From the NCBI GenBank assembly GCA_039602395.1, contig JBCNJP010000006.1, positions 43,983,279 to 44,047,278 of the forward strand: 64,000 nt of DNA, given 5' to 3'. The DNA comes from Deinandra increscens subsp. villosa. Taxonomy: Eukaryota > Streptophyta > Magnoliopsida > Asterales > Asteraceae. The position numbers and the translations under genes were made by a program. Of this stretch, positions 1-10,701 are shown one piece after another (positions within the stretch are counted from its first letter, which is position 1; every line of letters starts with the position of its first letter). The notes under the pieces are model-generated. The model did no database searches, was not told the DNA's origin, and saw nothing but the letters and a program-made list of their open reading frames with translations.

Positions 1-1037
1 ACCGACAATCGGAAATCAGTTTCAAACATCGTCGTCGTATCCTCACCAGCACCAGCACCGCCATGGAATTTAATCCATCTAAGACTTCCTCATTCACCTA
101 GAAGCATACCTCATTCACCTGGAAGCATACCTCGCCAAGGATAACAAGTTCAGATTCTTGATTGTTTCGAGGAAATCAGCGTACGATAACAAGTTGTTTG
201 CGTTCTCGAAAGTAGATCTGCAAAGAGAGAAGGAAAACCAGAACTAGAACACTCCGATGCAGCGGGACAAGATTCCGGTGAGACGGTATCTTGCCGATGC
301 AGGAACACCGGCGCCGGGGACGAATCAGACGGAGGTGATGGAGGGGGCGAATATATGGACGGCTTTTGAGGTAACGGCTATGCTCATTGTTAATTTGATG
401 ATTGTGAATCCTAAAAGTTCCGACTACTAAAACTTCAGCTAGAGAAATTAAATGGGTCTTTTTAATTTTTTTATGTAAATGACAATTTGGTTTCACACAT
501 CAGTTGGATTCCTTTTACCATTCGCAATTCCTTGAGGTCTACCGTTTCCGCACTTCAAATGTCATGATAAAATGACTAGTAATTTAGAATTGGTTAAATC
601 AAATGGAATGGTATACCCAGATTCATTATGCACAACTACATCAAAAGGGTTTTCTTCATCACCGGACTGCATTCTGAGGTTCTAATTTGCGTACAAAAAT
701 ATAGGATAAAACCCTATGTTCGTCACCGGAGAGAATTGTCGGTGGGGTGGTGGGGGATTGGGCTGGAAAGAATTGACGGTGGTGTTGGGGTGGGGATGGG
801 TTTGGGTTAGGGTTAATAATTTTCTTTTTTAAAATCAAAAGGGTAGGGGCATATTAGGATTTTAAAAAAGTTAACAGATTTTTTAACTTTACGTCTGTTA
901 GGCTCAGGGACGAAATCCGCAACGGTTTGTCAAAACCTTATGACCATACCCGTAATAAATGAAACCTAAGGACTATATGTGAAATTCATGCAAACCATAG
1001 GGACTAAATCCGTAATTTACTCAACATTTTATATTGT
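1..1037 (+). pseudogene. Gene-like fragment and anonymous repeat-rich DNA
   Basis: I do not recognise an intact gene. A plus-strand frame from about 101 reads as plausible protein (it includes LAKDNKFRFLIVSRK) until a TAG near 245-247. The same frame then continues to about 430, passing a splice-donor-like GAG|GTAACG near 370. This looks like a decayed exon pair. An imperfect 22-bp direct repeat (about 88-130) lies at its start. From about 780 to 1037 the DNA is AT-rich non-coding sequence of the kind found scattered in plant intergenic repeats. The function is unknown and the coding call is weak. Confidence 0.3.
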
Positions 1038-1751
1038 AAAGGATCAAATAAAAACAAGATGTTATTGCGAAAACACGAAAGCAAATATTAAAACCTCTAT
1101 AACTTCCTCATACGTTAATATTTTTTTAAAAAATTTGCACCAAAAGTCTTAAAATTATGTCACCTTTAATTCTGAGAAAAAAAATTAAACATATAAAATT
1201 TCGTGATTTTTTTTATTATTGCACATGTGCAATAATACGTATTAATTATATTACACATGTGCAATATTAACAAAAGAACTTTAATTTATTTTTTTATTTT
1301 TCCAGAATTAAAGATAACAGAATTATAAGATCTATGGTACAATTTTTTATCAAAAGTATTACGTATGAAAAAGTTATAGAGGTTTTAATATTATTGCACA
1401 TGTGCAATAATAATTTTTTATTGCACATGTGTAATAATAAAAAAATAAAAAAAACGTTGAATTTTGTTTAATTTTCTCCAGAATTAAAGATAACAAAATT
1501 ATAAAATTTATGGTGCAATTTTTTATAAAAAATTTTAACATATGAAAAAGTTATAAATGTTTTAATATTATTGCATAATAATAAAAAAATTTATTGCACC
1601 TGTGCAATAATAATTTTTAAAAAAATTTGATTTTTTTTAATTTTTTTCCAGAACCATAGATAACAATATTAACGTATGAAAAAGTTATAGAGGTTTTAAT
1701 ATTTGTTTTTGTGTTTTCACAATAAAAGTTGTTTTCACATTATCCTTACCC
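1038..1751 (-). mobile_element. Palindromic MITE-like element, family A copy 1
   Basis: The two ends are long imperfect inverted repeats: the left end (AAGGATCAAATAAAAAC...) mirrors the right end (...TTATCCTTACCC). The interior repeats the palindrome TTGCACATGTGCAA, or decayed forms of it, near 1215, 1249, 1392, 1420, 1567 and 1600, which gives three pairs. There is no coding capacity. The right end abuts (TA)n. A second copy in the opposite orientation lies at 50041-50811, which shows this is a dispersed element rather than a local oddity. The superfamily is not evident; (TA)n at the boundary would fit a TA-targeting MITE. Confidence 0.75.
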
Positions 1752-1797
1752 TATATATATATATGATATATATATTATATATATATATATATATATA
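1752..1797. repeat. (TA)n microsatellite between MITE A1 and MITE B
   Basis: Nearly pure TA dinucleotides with one GA interruption. It forms the shared junction of two unrelated palindromic elements. Confidence 0.9.
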
Positions 1798-2471
1798 GGG
1801 TATGGAACTATTAATAACCCTTCTTTAGAGGAATAACCAAATAACTCATTTGAACCACCAAAATTATGACAAGTGTCCCTCTCCCTCCTTTCCCAGAAAG
1901 GGTATTTTAGTCATTTAACTCAACCAATAAAGTACCCCCTCCATTTTAAAACGGCTATAACTTTTTTATCCGATGTCGGTTTTTTATAAAAAAAAATACC
2001 GTTGGACTCATCGCATTTTTATCTTTAATTCAGATGTGGTCCCGACATTTTTTGACACTTTTTTTCAAATGTCCGTATTGACATGTAATGTTACAAAAAG
2101 TAGCACTGATGCCTTTTTTGGGTAACACCGGTGCCTTTTTTCTGTAGCATTGATGTTAATACGGACGTTTGAAAAAAAACATTCAAAAAAAGTCAGGATC
2201 ACATCCGAATTAAAGATAAAAAAGCGACGAGTCCAATGGTATAATTTTTATAAAAAAACGACTTCGGATAAAAAAGTTATAAGCATTTTAAAAATGAGGG
2301 GGGTGCTTTTTTCTTTATGGTAAAATACCCTTATACCCTTTCTGTTAAAAAAATAAATAAATAAAAGGAGTGACACATGTCAGTAATCCATAGCACCTGT
2401 TTTTTCATCAAGCCACTAGGATGTGGTTATTTGGTTATTGCTCCAAGGAAGGGTTATTAATTGTTCTCATT

Positions 2472-2473
<2 letters not shown>
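1798..2473. mobile_element. Palindromic MITE-like element, family B
   Basis: Terminal inverted repeats are clear: the left end carries TTAATAACCCTTC and the right end carries GAAGGGTTATTAA. The subterminal regions are also mirrored: TAACTTTTTTATCC near 1960 against GGATAAAAAAGTTA near 2267, and ATCTTTAATTC near 2020 against GAATTAAAGAT near 2207. The whole element therefore folds on itself around 2110. It has no ORF and is bounded on both sides by (TA)n. It is the only copy of this family in the window. Confidence 0.75.

Positions 2474-2534
<61 letters not shown>
2474..2534. repeat. (TA)n microsatellite right of MITE B
   Basis: About 30 TA units following the MITE B right terminus. The next 180 bp (to 2713) are anonymous AT-rich host DNA into which the first gypsy element inserted. 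Confidence 0.9.
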
Positions 2535-2708
2535 TAGGATAGAACTCGTATGTTATACGGCTTAAATCATCAAAATTATATATATAGCTGGTAATTCATG
2601 CATATTCTTATTACTGGAATAACATATTACAATAAAAAGTTAAAATTATAATTCATAATATAGTAGTGTTAACTTTACCCTCTTTATAAAAAAACAATAT
2701 TTAGATCA

Positions 2709-2713
2709 TGTAT
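2709..2713. repeat. Target-site duplication TGTAT (left), gypsy element 1
   Basis: Matches 13274-13278 exactly. A 5-bp duplication is standard for LTR retrotransposon integration. Confidence 0.9.
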
Positions 2714-5285
2714 TGTCACACCCCCAAATAACCACTAACGGAGTTTATGCCGTTAAGGGGTGCGAGCAAACCAGGACCACAACCATTAGTTACAAATACT
2801 AAACGAACCATAGTAAAGTCCAAATGTTCATAATAAAAACAGTTTAAAAGTACGCAGCGGAATAAAAACATAAGTATCTTAGCACTAACCACGTGCTTTA
2901 ATTACAGAACATAAATAGTTGTTTAATTCCCAAATTAAGTTTAAAATAAAGTTAAGTAACTTCAAGCGCCATGCCAACCTCCAGCGGATACTCCTCAACG
3001 ATCTGCAAAAGTGAAAAACCACTCAAGTGTCAACCTACCGGTTGGTGAGTTCACGGTGGGCATGTCATGCAGCGGCCCGGTCTCATAAGCGTATGTATCA
3101 ACATATAAATAAGTAATAGTTTTGCAAACAATTGCCAGTTTTGAATTATCGAATATGCACTAGTTAAGTAAAAGTTAAAGCGGTCAACCGATATCGCGGG
3201 TAGCTAATCCGGTTTCCATGCACTAAGGAAGTTCGTACCAAAGCTGACGTAACAGAGTTCGGCATTTGCCGATGGTTGGTGCCTCCAGTTGTGTCCTCAT
3301 GGGACCCAAAACTAAAATAGGCTGATATTGTACTCCGTTCGGCCTCCAACCGGTTGGCTACACATTTGTGTACCGCGGAGCAGGGTTGTCAACCCTTAGT
3401 AGATCTACCCAACATCCCCTCGCTTCACAAATTAATGGTACTGAATTGTTGAGGACTTTTCAGTTTTAAGGCATCTTTAGAAATCATGTGATATCATTTG
3501 GTTTAGACTTTAACTTACACTAGCCATATTAAAATCGTTTATTCTGGATTTCATTTAAAATCCTAAAAAGAGTTTAAGTGTCAAAATAGTTGTTCCGGAT
3601 TTCATTTGAAATCCAAATTGGGTTTAAGCATTAAATAGTTGGTTGCGGATTTCATTTGAAACCCCAAGGATGGACAGTTGCAAGTGCTTCCCATAAAACA
3701 TTCCAACTTCCATAACAGATATCCCATTTGGCGATACCTCGAAATGTCAGCGTTATTTTCCGTTTAGTATATTCATTGTGACCCAAACGGGCTCACAATT
3801 AAGGGTTTGTGAAACTCACCTTAGGTTGCTCGGCTACACTTGCTAATTAATCCAAGTATTGCTTAACGAAGACCTATGAACACGTTTAGGTCTTAAGTAT
3901 TAGTTTTGTGTCTAATCTTTAACTTAACGTCACTATGGCCCATAACATAGCACGTTGGAACTACGACTCGACATACCGACACACGACACCGATGGTTGAT
4001 CATAAACAAGGGTTCACATAAATCAGAAATCAAACATGTTTCATCATAGCATAATCATGTAAGTTATGGCACAACATTCAAGTAAATTTCACAAGTTTGG
4101 GTTTAGGTCTGGTCACAGTTTCGCTAGTATAGATTCGCTAGGCAGTTTCGCTGTGTGCACGGGCAGCACTTTCGCTAGGCAATACCCGATGACACAGTTT
4201 CGCTAGGTTAGTGTCGCTCGAAACTGTTGGCACAGTTTCGCTAGCCTAGTTTCGCCCGAAACTGGTTTGAACTTTCGTTCAGGGAATTTCGCTCGGTAGT
4301 TTCGTTCGGACAGGTCTGGTTGGTTTACCCGGCGACACTACAGTTTCGCTCCATAGTGTCGCTGGATGAAGATATACATAATTTCTCTAAGTAATTTCGC
4401 CCAGAGAACAGTACAGTTTCGCTGGTCGCGAAAAACACGTAAATCAGCCTAAAAATCAATCTAACAACTTCCATATTTCATGTAATTCAATATCTAGCAT
4501 GCATAATCATTTACCAACATCAAACAACAAGTTTTAACACCTTAAACATGGGTTTTCATCATTAAATCACCAAAAACACATTTTAAACCTAAAATGACTA
4601 AAATGGCATAAATCTTCATTATGGATGGATTTCAAACGTAAAGTTACAGACTTTATGGTGGATCTAGCCTTCCTAAGCATTATCACAGAAGCATACACGA
4701 TTTCATGAAGGTTTGGGCATGCTTTAAGGTAAAACACCAAGAAAACACATAAAAAGGCTCATGGGGCTTACGATTGGGTCTTGGATTCGAATGGATGAGA
4801 TGTGATGATGGTCCTTTGGTGGTTTTCTCGGCTGGCCAGAGATCTCGAGTGAGCAGATGAGAGTGGTGTGTGTTTTGTGTGAAATGAGGCAAAAATGGGA
4901 TCTCTAGGGTTTTATGTTATTATATATCAGGGGCTAGTTTCGCTGGTCAGTTTCGCTGGCCAGGCGAAACTGGCTCTGAACTCGTGCAAGTCAAATGATT
5001 TAGCCGACTACCGGGCGACGCTATAGTTTCGCCCTGTAGTTTCACTGGCAACCAAAAAGGGCAATTTTTCATTTTATTCTTAGTACTAAATCATGCGTTT
5101 AAATCACATTGCACATAATGACAATAAATAAATAAACACATAACACATATGGACGGGTTCGGTGATCAACCAAAGGTCATGGACGTATTCGGCCTAGTTA
5201 AGCATTAGTTACTAAGTTAACACTTATAACGTAACTAACGGAGTTTGTCTAACGGAAGTTAACCTTGAAATTCTCGGATGTCACA
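2714..5285 (-). repeat. 3' LTR of gypsy element 1
   Basis: 2572 bp, the same length as the partner LTR at 10702-13273. In sense orientation it begins TGTGACATCC and ends GGGTGTGACA. It contains a dense array of TTTCGCT motifs at 4118-4440 and 4930-5045. The only ORFs (61 and 69 codons) recur in the partner LTR and are not convincing genes. Confidence 0.95.
4118..4440. repeat. Degenerate TTTCGCT motif array in the LTR (copy 1)
   Basis: Within about 320 bp the core TTTCGCT occurs about eight times exactly, most often as CAGTTTCGCTAG. Variants such as TTTCGCC, TTTCGTT and GTGTCGCT also occur. A second, shorter cluster follows at about 4930-5045. The repeats are spaced irregularly, so this is a motif cluster rather than a simple tandem repeat. 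The equivalent cluster in the other LTR is at about 12106-12428 and 12918-13033. Confidence 0.8.
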
Positions 5286-5298
5286 TCATCCCCTTGTA
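5286..5298 (-). other. Polypurine tract of gypsy element 1
   Basis: On the sense (minus) strand ACAAGGGGATGA lies directly before the 3' LTR start TGTGACA. This is the expected position and composition for the plus-strand primer. Confidence 0.75.
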
Positions 5299-5438
5299 AA
5301 TGGAATTTTCGTCCCGAAAATTATTCTTGCGTTGTAGCGTTCGCGGCCGCAGCCTCAGCTGTCGTCGCTGGGGAAAGAAAGCAAAAGTTTTAGGGTCGCC
5401 ACATCCTTCTCCTGTTAAAGGAATTTTGGTCCCCAAAA

Positions 5439-5750
5439 TTAAATCATACCTTGAGTTTCTGTGGATGTTTGCTCGAACAAGTGAGGATACTTTTTCTTCA
5501 TTTGATCCTCTCGTTCCCAAGTATATTCAGGTCCACGCTTTGAGTTCCATCGAACCTTGACGATCGGAATCTTGCTACGTTTGAGGGCTTTCTCCTCGCG
5601 TCCCATGATTTCTACCGGTTGCTCGATAAATCTCAAATGTTCGTCAATTTCTAATTCCTCCAAAGGAATTATTTCGATGTCTTCAGCCAGACATTTCTTT
5701 AGGTTAGAGACGTGAAACACGTTGTGAACTCCATCGAGTTCGGCAGGGAG
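5439..5750 (-). pseudogene. Integrase C-terminus with chromodomain (gypsy element 1)
   Basis: Last part of the polyprotein, separated from the integrase core by the TGA at 5751-5753. The 93-residue ORF (5439-5720) starts with the linker motif MFHVSNLKKC. It then has a chromodomain with the key aromatic and acidic pattern (KVRWNSKRGPEYTWERE, about residues 56-72) and ends at a natural stop. Chromodomains of plant chromoviruses are thought to guide integration into heterochromatin. The frame is the same as the upstream integrase, so a single substitution separates the two parts. Confidence 0.85.
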
Positions 5751-7487
5751 TCATAATCGGTAGGCCACCGGGCCTACTTCCCTGATGATTTCAAATGGAC
5801 CGATATAGCGAGGATTCAACTTTCCACGCTTTCCGAAGCGTATCACTCCTTTCCAGGGAGATACCTTCAATAGCACCTTGTCGCCTACCTCGAACTTCAA
5901 AGGTTTACGGCGTTTGTCGGCATAGCTCTTTTGTCTATCACGTGCTGCGGCTATCCGCTTTCTGATTTGAATAATTCGTTCCGTTGTATCATGAATGAGT
6001 TCCGGTCCGGTGAGTCCCTTCTCACCCGTTTCGGCCCAACACACGGGTGATCTACATTTTCTGCCATAAAGAGCTTCAAAAGGTGCTGCACCAATGCTCG
6101 TATGATAACTATTGTTGTAGGAGAACTCCACCAACGGAAGGTGAGCCTCCCAGTCTTTACCGAAGTCGAGGACGCAAGCTCGGAGCATGTCTTCCAAAGT
6201 CTGTATAGTTCGTTCCGTCTGACCGTCGGTCTGCGGGTGATAGGCTGTACTCATATCCAGTCTGGTTCCCAGTGCTTCTTGCATAGATTGCCACAATCGG
6301 GAAGTAAATCGAGGATCTCTGTCGGAGATAATGGTCTTAGGCACTCCGTGACGTGCCACAATTCGGTCAATGTACAGCTTCGTTAACTTATTCATATTGT
6401 CACCTTCCCTCATTGGAATAAAGTGTGCGGATTTGGTTAGTCGATCAATGATAACCCAAATCGCATCCGGTCGATTCGATCGATGAGGTAATCCTGTTAC
6501 GAAATCCATGGAGATATCCTCCCATTTCCATTCTGGGATCTTTGGTTGTTGCAATAATCCAGAAGGCTTTTGATACTCGATCTTAACCCTTGTGCATGTT
6601 AAACATTTAGCCACATATCGCGCAATGTCGGCTTTCATATTCGGCCACCAATACAAGTTCTTCAAATCCTGGTACATTTTATCCGATCCAGGGTGCACCG
6701 AATACCTTGACTTGTGAGCCTCATCCATCACGAGCTCACGGAGATTTCCAAGTAAAGGAACCAAAATTCTATCATTGTAGTATCTGAGTCCGTCAGACTT
6801 AATTTCGGAGTTTCCATCTACACCACGCAGTGCTTCAGCTGCGAAGTTCTCTTCTTTCAAAGCTTCTCGTTGGGCATCGCGGATCCGATCCGGCAATCCC
6901 GTGTGAATGGTAAGTTGCAGCGCTCGTACTCGTCGAGGCTTTTCGTATTCTTTTCGACTTAAGGCGTCAGCCACAACATTGGCTTTTCCCGGGTGATATT
7001 TGATTGCTAAGTCATAATCATTTAGTAGCTCGACCCACCTTCGTTGTCGCATGTTGAGGTCCTTTTGTTCAAAGATGTGCTGTAAGCTTTTGTGGTCGGT
7101 AAATATCGTGCACTTTGTTCCGTAGAGGTAATGTCTCCAAATCTTGAGTGCATGAACAACGGCTCCTAATTCCAAATCATGTGTTGTATAATTCTTCTCA
7201 GTATCCTTCAGTTGCCTGGACCCGTAGGCAATCACTTTGTCTCGTTGCATCAACACGCAACCGAGTCCTTGAATGGATGCATCGCAATAGACCACGAAGT
7301 CGTCAACCCCTTCGGGTAACGAGAGAATCAGAGCTGAACATAACATGTCCTTAAGAGTTTGAAACGCGTGTTCTTCTTTTTCACCCCATCTATATTGCAC
7401 TCCTTTGTGCGTTAAAGCTGTTAAGGGTTGAGCTATTTGCGAGAATCCCTTAATGAATCTGCGGTAATATCCGGCAAGTCCCAAAAA
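5751..7487 (-). pseudogene. RNase H and integrase segment of pol (gypsy element 1)
   Basis: A 577-residue open stretch between two in-frame stops (TAA 7488-7490 upstream, TGA 5751-5753 at its end). In order: the end of RT with FIKGFSQIAQPLT; RNase H with the catalytic YCDAS start and the later TDHKSLQHIF; an integrase HHCC zinc motif (HPGSDKMYQDL... CLTC); and the integrase core with the D of SMDFVTG, the D of SDRDPRF and the E of DGQTERTIQTLE, so all three catalytic acidic residues are present. The ORF ends just before the chromodomain. It is mobile-element protein only. Confidence 0.9.
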
Positions 7488-8288
7488 TTATCGGATTTCG
7501 GTCGGCGCTCTAGGAGTAGACCAATTCTTAATAGCTTCCACTTTAGCTGGGTCGACATGAATTCCATTCTGATCAACAATGTGTCCACGAAACTGGACTT
7601 CGCGAATCCAAAAATCGCATTTCGAAAACTTGGCGTAAAGCCGTTCCTTGCGGAGTAATTCCAAGATAAGTCGTAGATGTCTCTCGTGTTCTTCCTTTGT
7701 CTTGGAGTAGATTAAGATATCGTCGATGAAAACTATCACAAACTGATCGAGGTACGGCTTGCACACTCGATTCATCAGATCCATAAATACAGCAGGTGCA
7801 TTGGTTAGCCCAAACGGCATAACCAGGAACTCGTAATGACCATACCGAGTTCTGAAAGCAGTCTTGGGGACATCCTCATTACGAACACGAAGTTGGTGAT
7901 ATCCAGACCGTAGATCAATCTTTGAAAAGTAGCTCGAACCTTGCAGTTGGTCGAAGAGATCGCCGATTCGAGGAAGTGGATACCGATTCTTGATCGTAAC
8001 CTTGTTAAGCTCTCGGTAGTCAATACACATGCGGAACGTTCCATCTTTCTTCTTAACAAATAATACCGATGCTCCCCATGGAGACGAACTTGGACGGATA
8101 AACCCTTTGTCGAGTAACTCTTGAAGTTGTGCGGAGAGTTCGTTGAGTTCACTTACCGCCAAACGGTAAGGTGCGCGTGCAATCGGAGCGGCTCCTGGAG
8201 CTAAGTCGATTCCGAACTCTACTTGTCGAAATGGAGGTAAACCAGGCAGATCATCAGGAAATACATCTTGGAAGTCGCGGACTATCGG
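7488..8288 (-). pseudogene. Reverse transcriptase segment of pol (gypsy element 1)
   Basis: Open from just below the TAG at 8289-8291 to the TAA at 7488-7490. The first internal Met begins a 224-residue ORF. RT landmarks: the KGFIRPSSSPWGASVLFVKKKDG region, the DYRELNKVTIKNRYPLP block, DLRSGYHQLRV, and the catalytic box VFIDDILIYS (FIDD form of YxDD). The upstream part (8163-8288) carries the typical protease-RT linker with DDLPGLPP. All pieces are in one frame, so both boundaries are nonsense substitutions. Confidence 0.92.
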
Positions 8289-9638
8289 CTAGTCGTCGAT
8301 TCTACGCTCGGGAAGTGTCGTGTCAGTGACGTTTGCAAGGATCGTGAAGTGACCTTTACGAAGGTACTTTTGAGCTTTAAGAAAGGAGATAATACCGGTG
8401 ACTGTTCCACCTTTTTCACCCTGAACCGTTAATACCTCACCTCCTTCGAGTGGAATACGAACCACTTTTTTTTGACATAAAATTTCAGCTCGGTTTTCGG
8501 ATAACCAATCCATTCCTACTATGACGTCATAACTACCAATCGGGAAAGGCATAAGATCGATTCCTAACGTATGGCCTGCTAGTTCTAACTTGCAGTCCTT
8601 AATTATCTGAGTCGTATCATGAAGTTTACCGTTTGCTAACTCTACCACATACTTAGCATCTAAGGCAATCGGTTTAGCATTAATCAATCTAGCAAATTTA
8701 GTGGAAATAAAGCTTCTTTCAGCACCCGAATCAAACAATACAGTAGCAAAGAAACCATTTAGTATAAATTTACCGTTAATCACATTGGCGTCGCTGCGAG
8801 CTTCCCCTTGACCCATGACGAAGGCACGACCTTTACCATTCCCACCATTACCATTTCCGTTGCCCTGGTTTCCACCGTTGCCATTGTTACCATTCCCTTG
8901 TCTGCGCAATTGCGGGCAATCTTTCCTCATGTGGCCTTGCGCACCACATTCATAACAGCCACGGGCTCCACCATTGTTGTTGTTCTGATTGTTTCCTTGC
9001 CCGTTGCGGTTGTTTCCGTTTCCCCTGTTGTTGTTATTTCCTCCTTGGTTCTGACCGTTGTTGTTCAACTTTTGCAAGTTGGTCCAGTAGTTGTTGGCCT
9101 CATGCCCTAGTTTCCCGCATCTTCCACATTCCAGGCCTTTGCTACATATACCATTGTGGTGTTTCCCGCACTTATTACAATACGAGGCTTTACCCTTGTA
9201 GTTTCCATTCCCACCTTGGCGATTGTTACTCCCACTGTTGCTGCCATTGTTGAAATTGTACCTTGTGTTGTCAGATCGCTTGTTTTGATTAGAGGACCTC
9301 CCAGATTGATTCCCAACAGTTTGATTGTTCATAGAAGTTGCTGGAGCTTCTTCTTCAGCCTTACGCTTGCCACTTAAGGCAGTCTTCACAGTGATCTTTG
9401 CGGGTAGAGTACCCCTCTCGATTTCCTGATCGGTTAACTTGTGAGCCAAGTGGATGGCTTGCTGCACGGTCGTTGGATTGCTAGCTGTCACCAAGCTCTT
9501 GATTTGGGGTGCGAGACCCTCCAGATAACGCTCAATGCGCTTGAACTCAGCATCAACCATTGAGGGACACAGTACCGCGTACTCGTGATAACGTGGAGTG
9601 TACTCCTCCACTTCAGACCCAGACATCTTGGAGTTCAA
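8289..9638 (-). pseudogene. Gag C-terminus and aspartic protease (gypsy element 1)
   Basis: A 449-residue ORF. The first part continues the Gag capsid (EEYTPRYHEYAVLCPSM). A long Asn/Gly-rich linker surrounds the zinc knuckles. CYECGAQGHMRKDC is a canonical CCHC box. The preceding CGRCGKLGHEANNY has Tyr in place of the last Cys and is probably defective. The retropepsin follows, with the DSGAERS active-site motif and the GMDWL flap-region motif. It stops at TAG 8289-8291, where chromovirus polyproteins normally read through to RT in frame. The 5' end overlaps the upstream Gag piece by a few bases in another frame. Confidence 0.9.
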
Positions 9639-10027
9639 AAACTCTCCCCCAATTTCTTAACTTGATCCCGAGGGCAGTACTCTTCCATGATTAGTTCCTT
9701 AAACGCTTCCCATTCCATGTTGTTAGCCGCATTTACCCCAATCATCTGAATTTCAGCGTTCCACCAGGAGAGAACAGCTCCTTCGAAAGTACCAGTTGCA
9801 AATTTTACTTTGCTCTCAGCCGGGCAGTTGCACATAGAGAAGACCTTCTCAGACTTCTCGATCCACCTGAGGAGTCCTACCGCTCCTTCCTCGCCGGAAA
9901 ACGTCATCGGCTTACAGTCCATGAAAGACTTAAACGTACAGTGCTGGATGTTTCCTGATGCAATTAATAGTTCGGGTTTCAAATTTAAACAGGTCAAAAT
10001 ATAATCGCTTTGTGCCTTAACCGGCAT
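9635..10027 (-). pseudogene. Gag capsid N-terminal part (gypsy element 1)
   Basis: A 130-residue ORF with the retrotransposon Gag signature (FKSFMDCKPMTFSGEEGA, WIEKSEKVF, WEAFKELIMEEYCPRDQVKKL). It ends near 9635-9650, where the next segment continues the same domain in another frame, so a single-base indel lies there. Upstream sequence at about 10028-10130 encodes an Ala/Gln-rich stretch (VTPAQLQAMINEHVQAAVAA) in yet another frame. It is probably the original Gag N-terminus, which implies a second frame break near 10020. Confidence 0.85.
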
Positions 10028-10159
10028 AATAATTACCCTGTGCGGCGTATGCAGCTTGGACGGCTGCCACCGCGGCTTGCACGTGTTCGTTAATCATAGC
10101 TTGCAGTTGTGCAGGTGTCACGTTAATGTTCTCCTTCCGTGTCCTCTTCCAGACATTTT

Positions 10160-10685
10160 GCTGAACAGTTAAAGTAGTCAGTGTTCAGTCACAGTTATAC
10201 TTTATACATATCCCATAATATGTATATTAACAATTCCCGTTATCCCACTATAAGTCCAAAAATTTTTGTGCAAAATCGAGGCGTCGTCGGAGAACGTTGT
10301 AAGTCGTAAGTGGCTATCGTCGAGAGTCGGCTTTCCCATAAAAGTCACCGTCGGCGTAGTCATCGTAGTAGAAATCAGGACGTAGCGTGTAGCGTCGTTT
10401 CGTTGTGCTTTTCCCCGGAACAGTGTGCGTATTAGCGCTCGCATCTCGTATTCGTGTGTGAAAATTTTCCTAAGGTTTTTCCGTTAGACTACCTAGACAC
10501 GGTCTATATATATACTTATATATATATATACATATGGAGTATTTACTTACACAGCAGAGCGAGTATCCCAGGTTGGCACGTAAAAATGTTGTTTTGGGAA
10601 TTTGGTTTGTTCGTTTGTAACTAAGGTTTCAAGTTGCAGTTTCCAAATCGTTTTTCAAAAGTGATTCCAGTTCTCTGCAACTTAT
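10160..10685 (-). other. 5' leader of gypsy element 1
   Basis: Non-coding leader between the primer-binding site and gag. It includes a short TA-rich tract at 10502-10535. An 80-codon ORF at 10202-10444 has no recognisable feature and I do not call it a gene. Confidence 0.6.
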
Positions 10686-10698
10686 GGCTCTGATACCA
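10686..10698 (-). other. Primer-binding site, initiator tRNA-Met type (gypsy element 1)
   Basis: The minus strand reads TGGTATCAGAGCC three bases inside the 5' LTR. This is the standard plant initiator-Met primer site and fixes the element orientation. Confidence 0.9.
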
Positions 10699-10701
10699 AT
10701 C

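Noticed and set aside
2535..2560. CTAG right after (TA)n as another Helitron 3' end
   Set aside because: No GC-rich hairpin next to it on either strand.
3164..3349. 61-codon ORF in both LTRs of element 1
   Set aside because: Low-information LTR sequence; identity is due to LTR copying.
4683..4892. 69-codon ORF present in both LTRs of gypsy element 1 (also 12671-12880)
   Set aside because: Its start coincides with the probable transcription start, it has no domain, and its conservation simply follows the recent LTR duplication.
6102..6386. Plus-strand ORFs over the chromovirus pol and gag
   Set aside because: Shadows of the minus-strand coding region.
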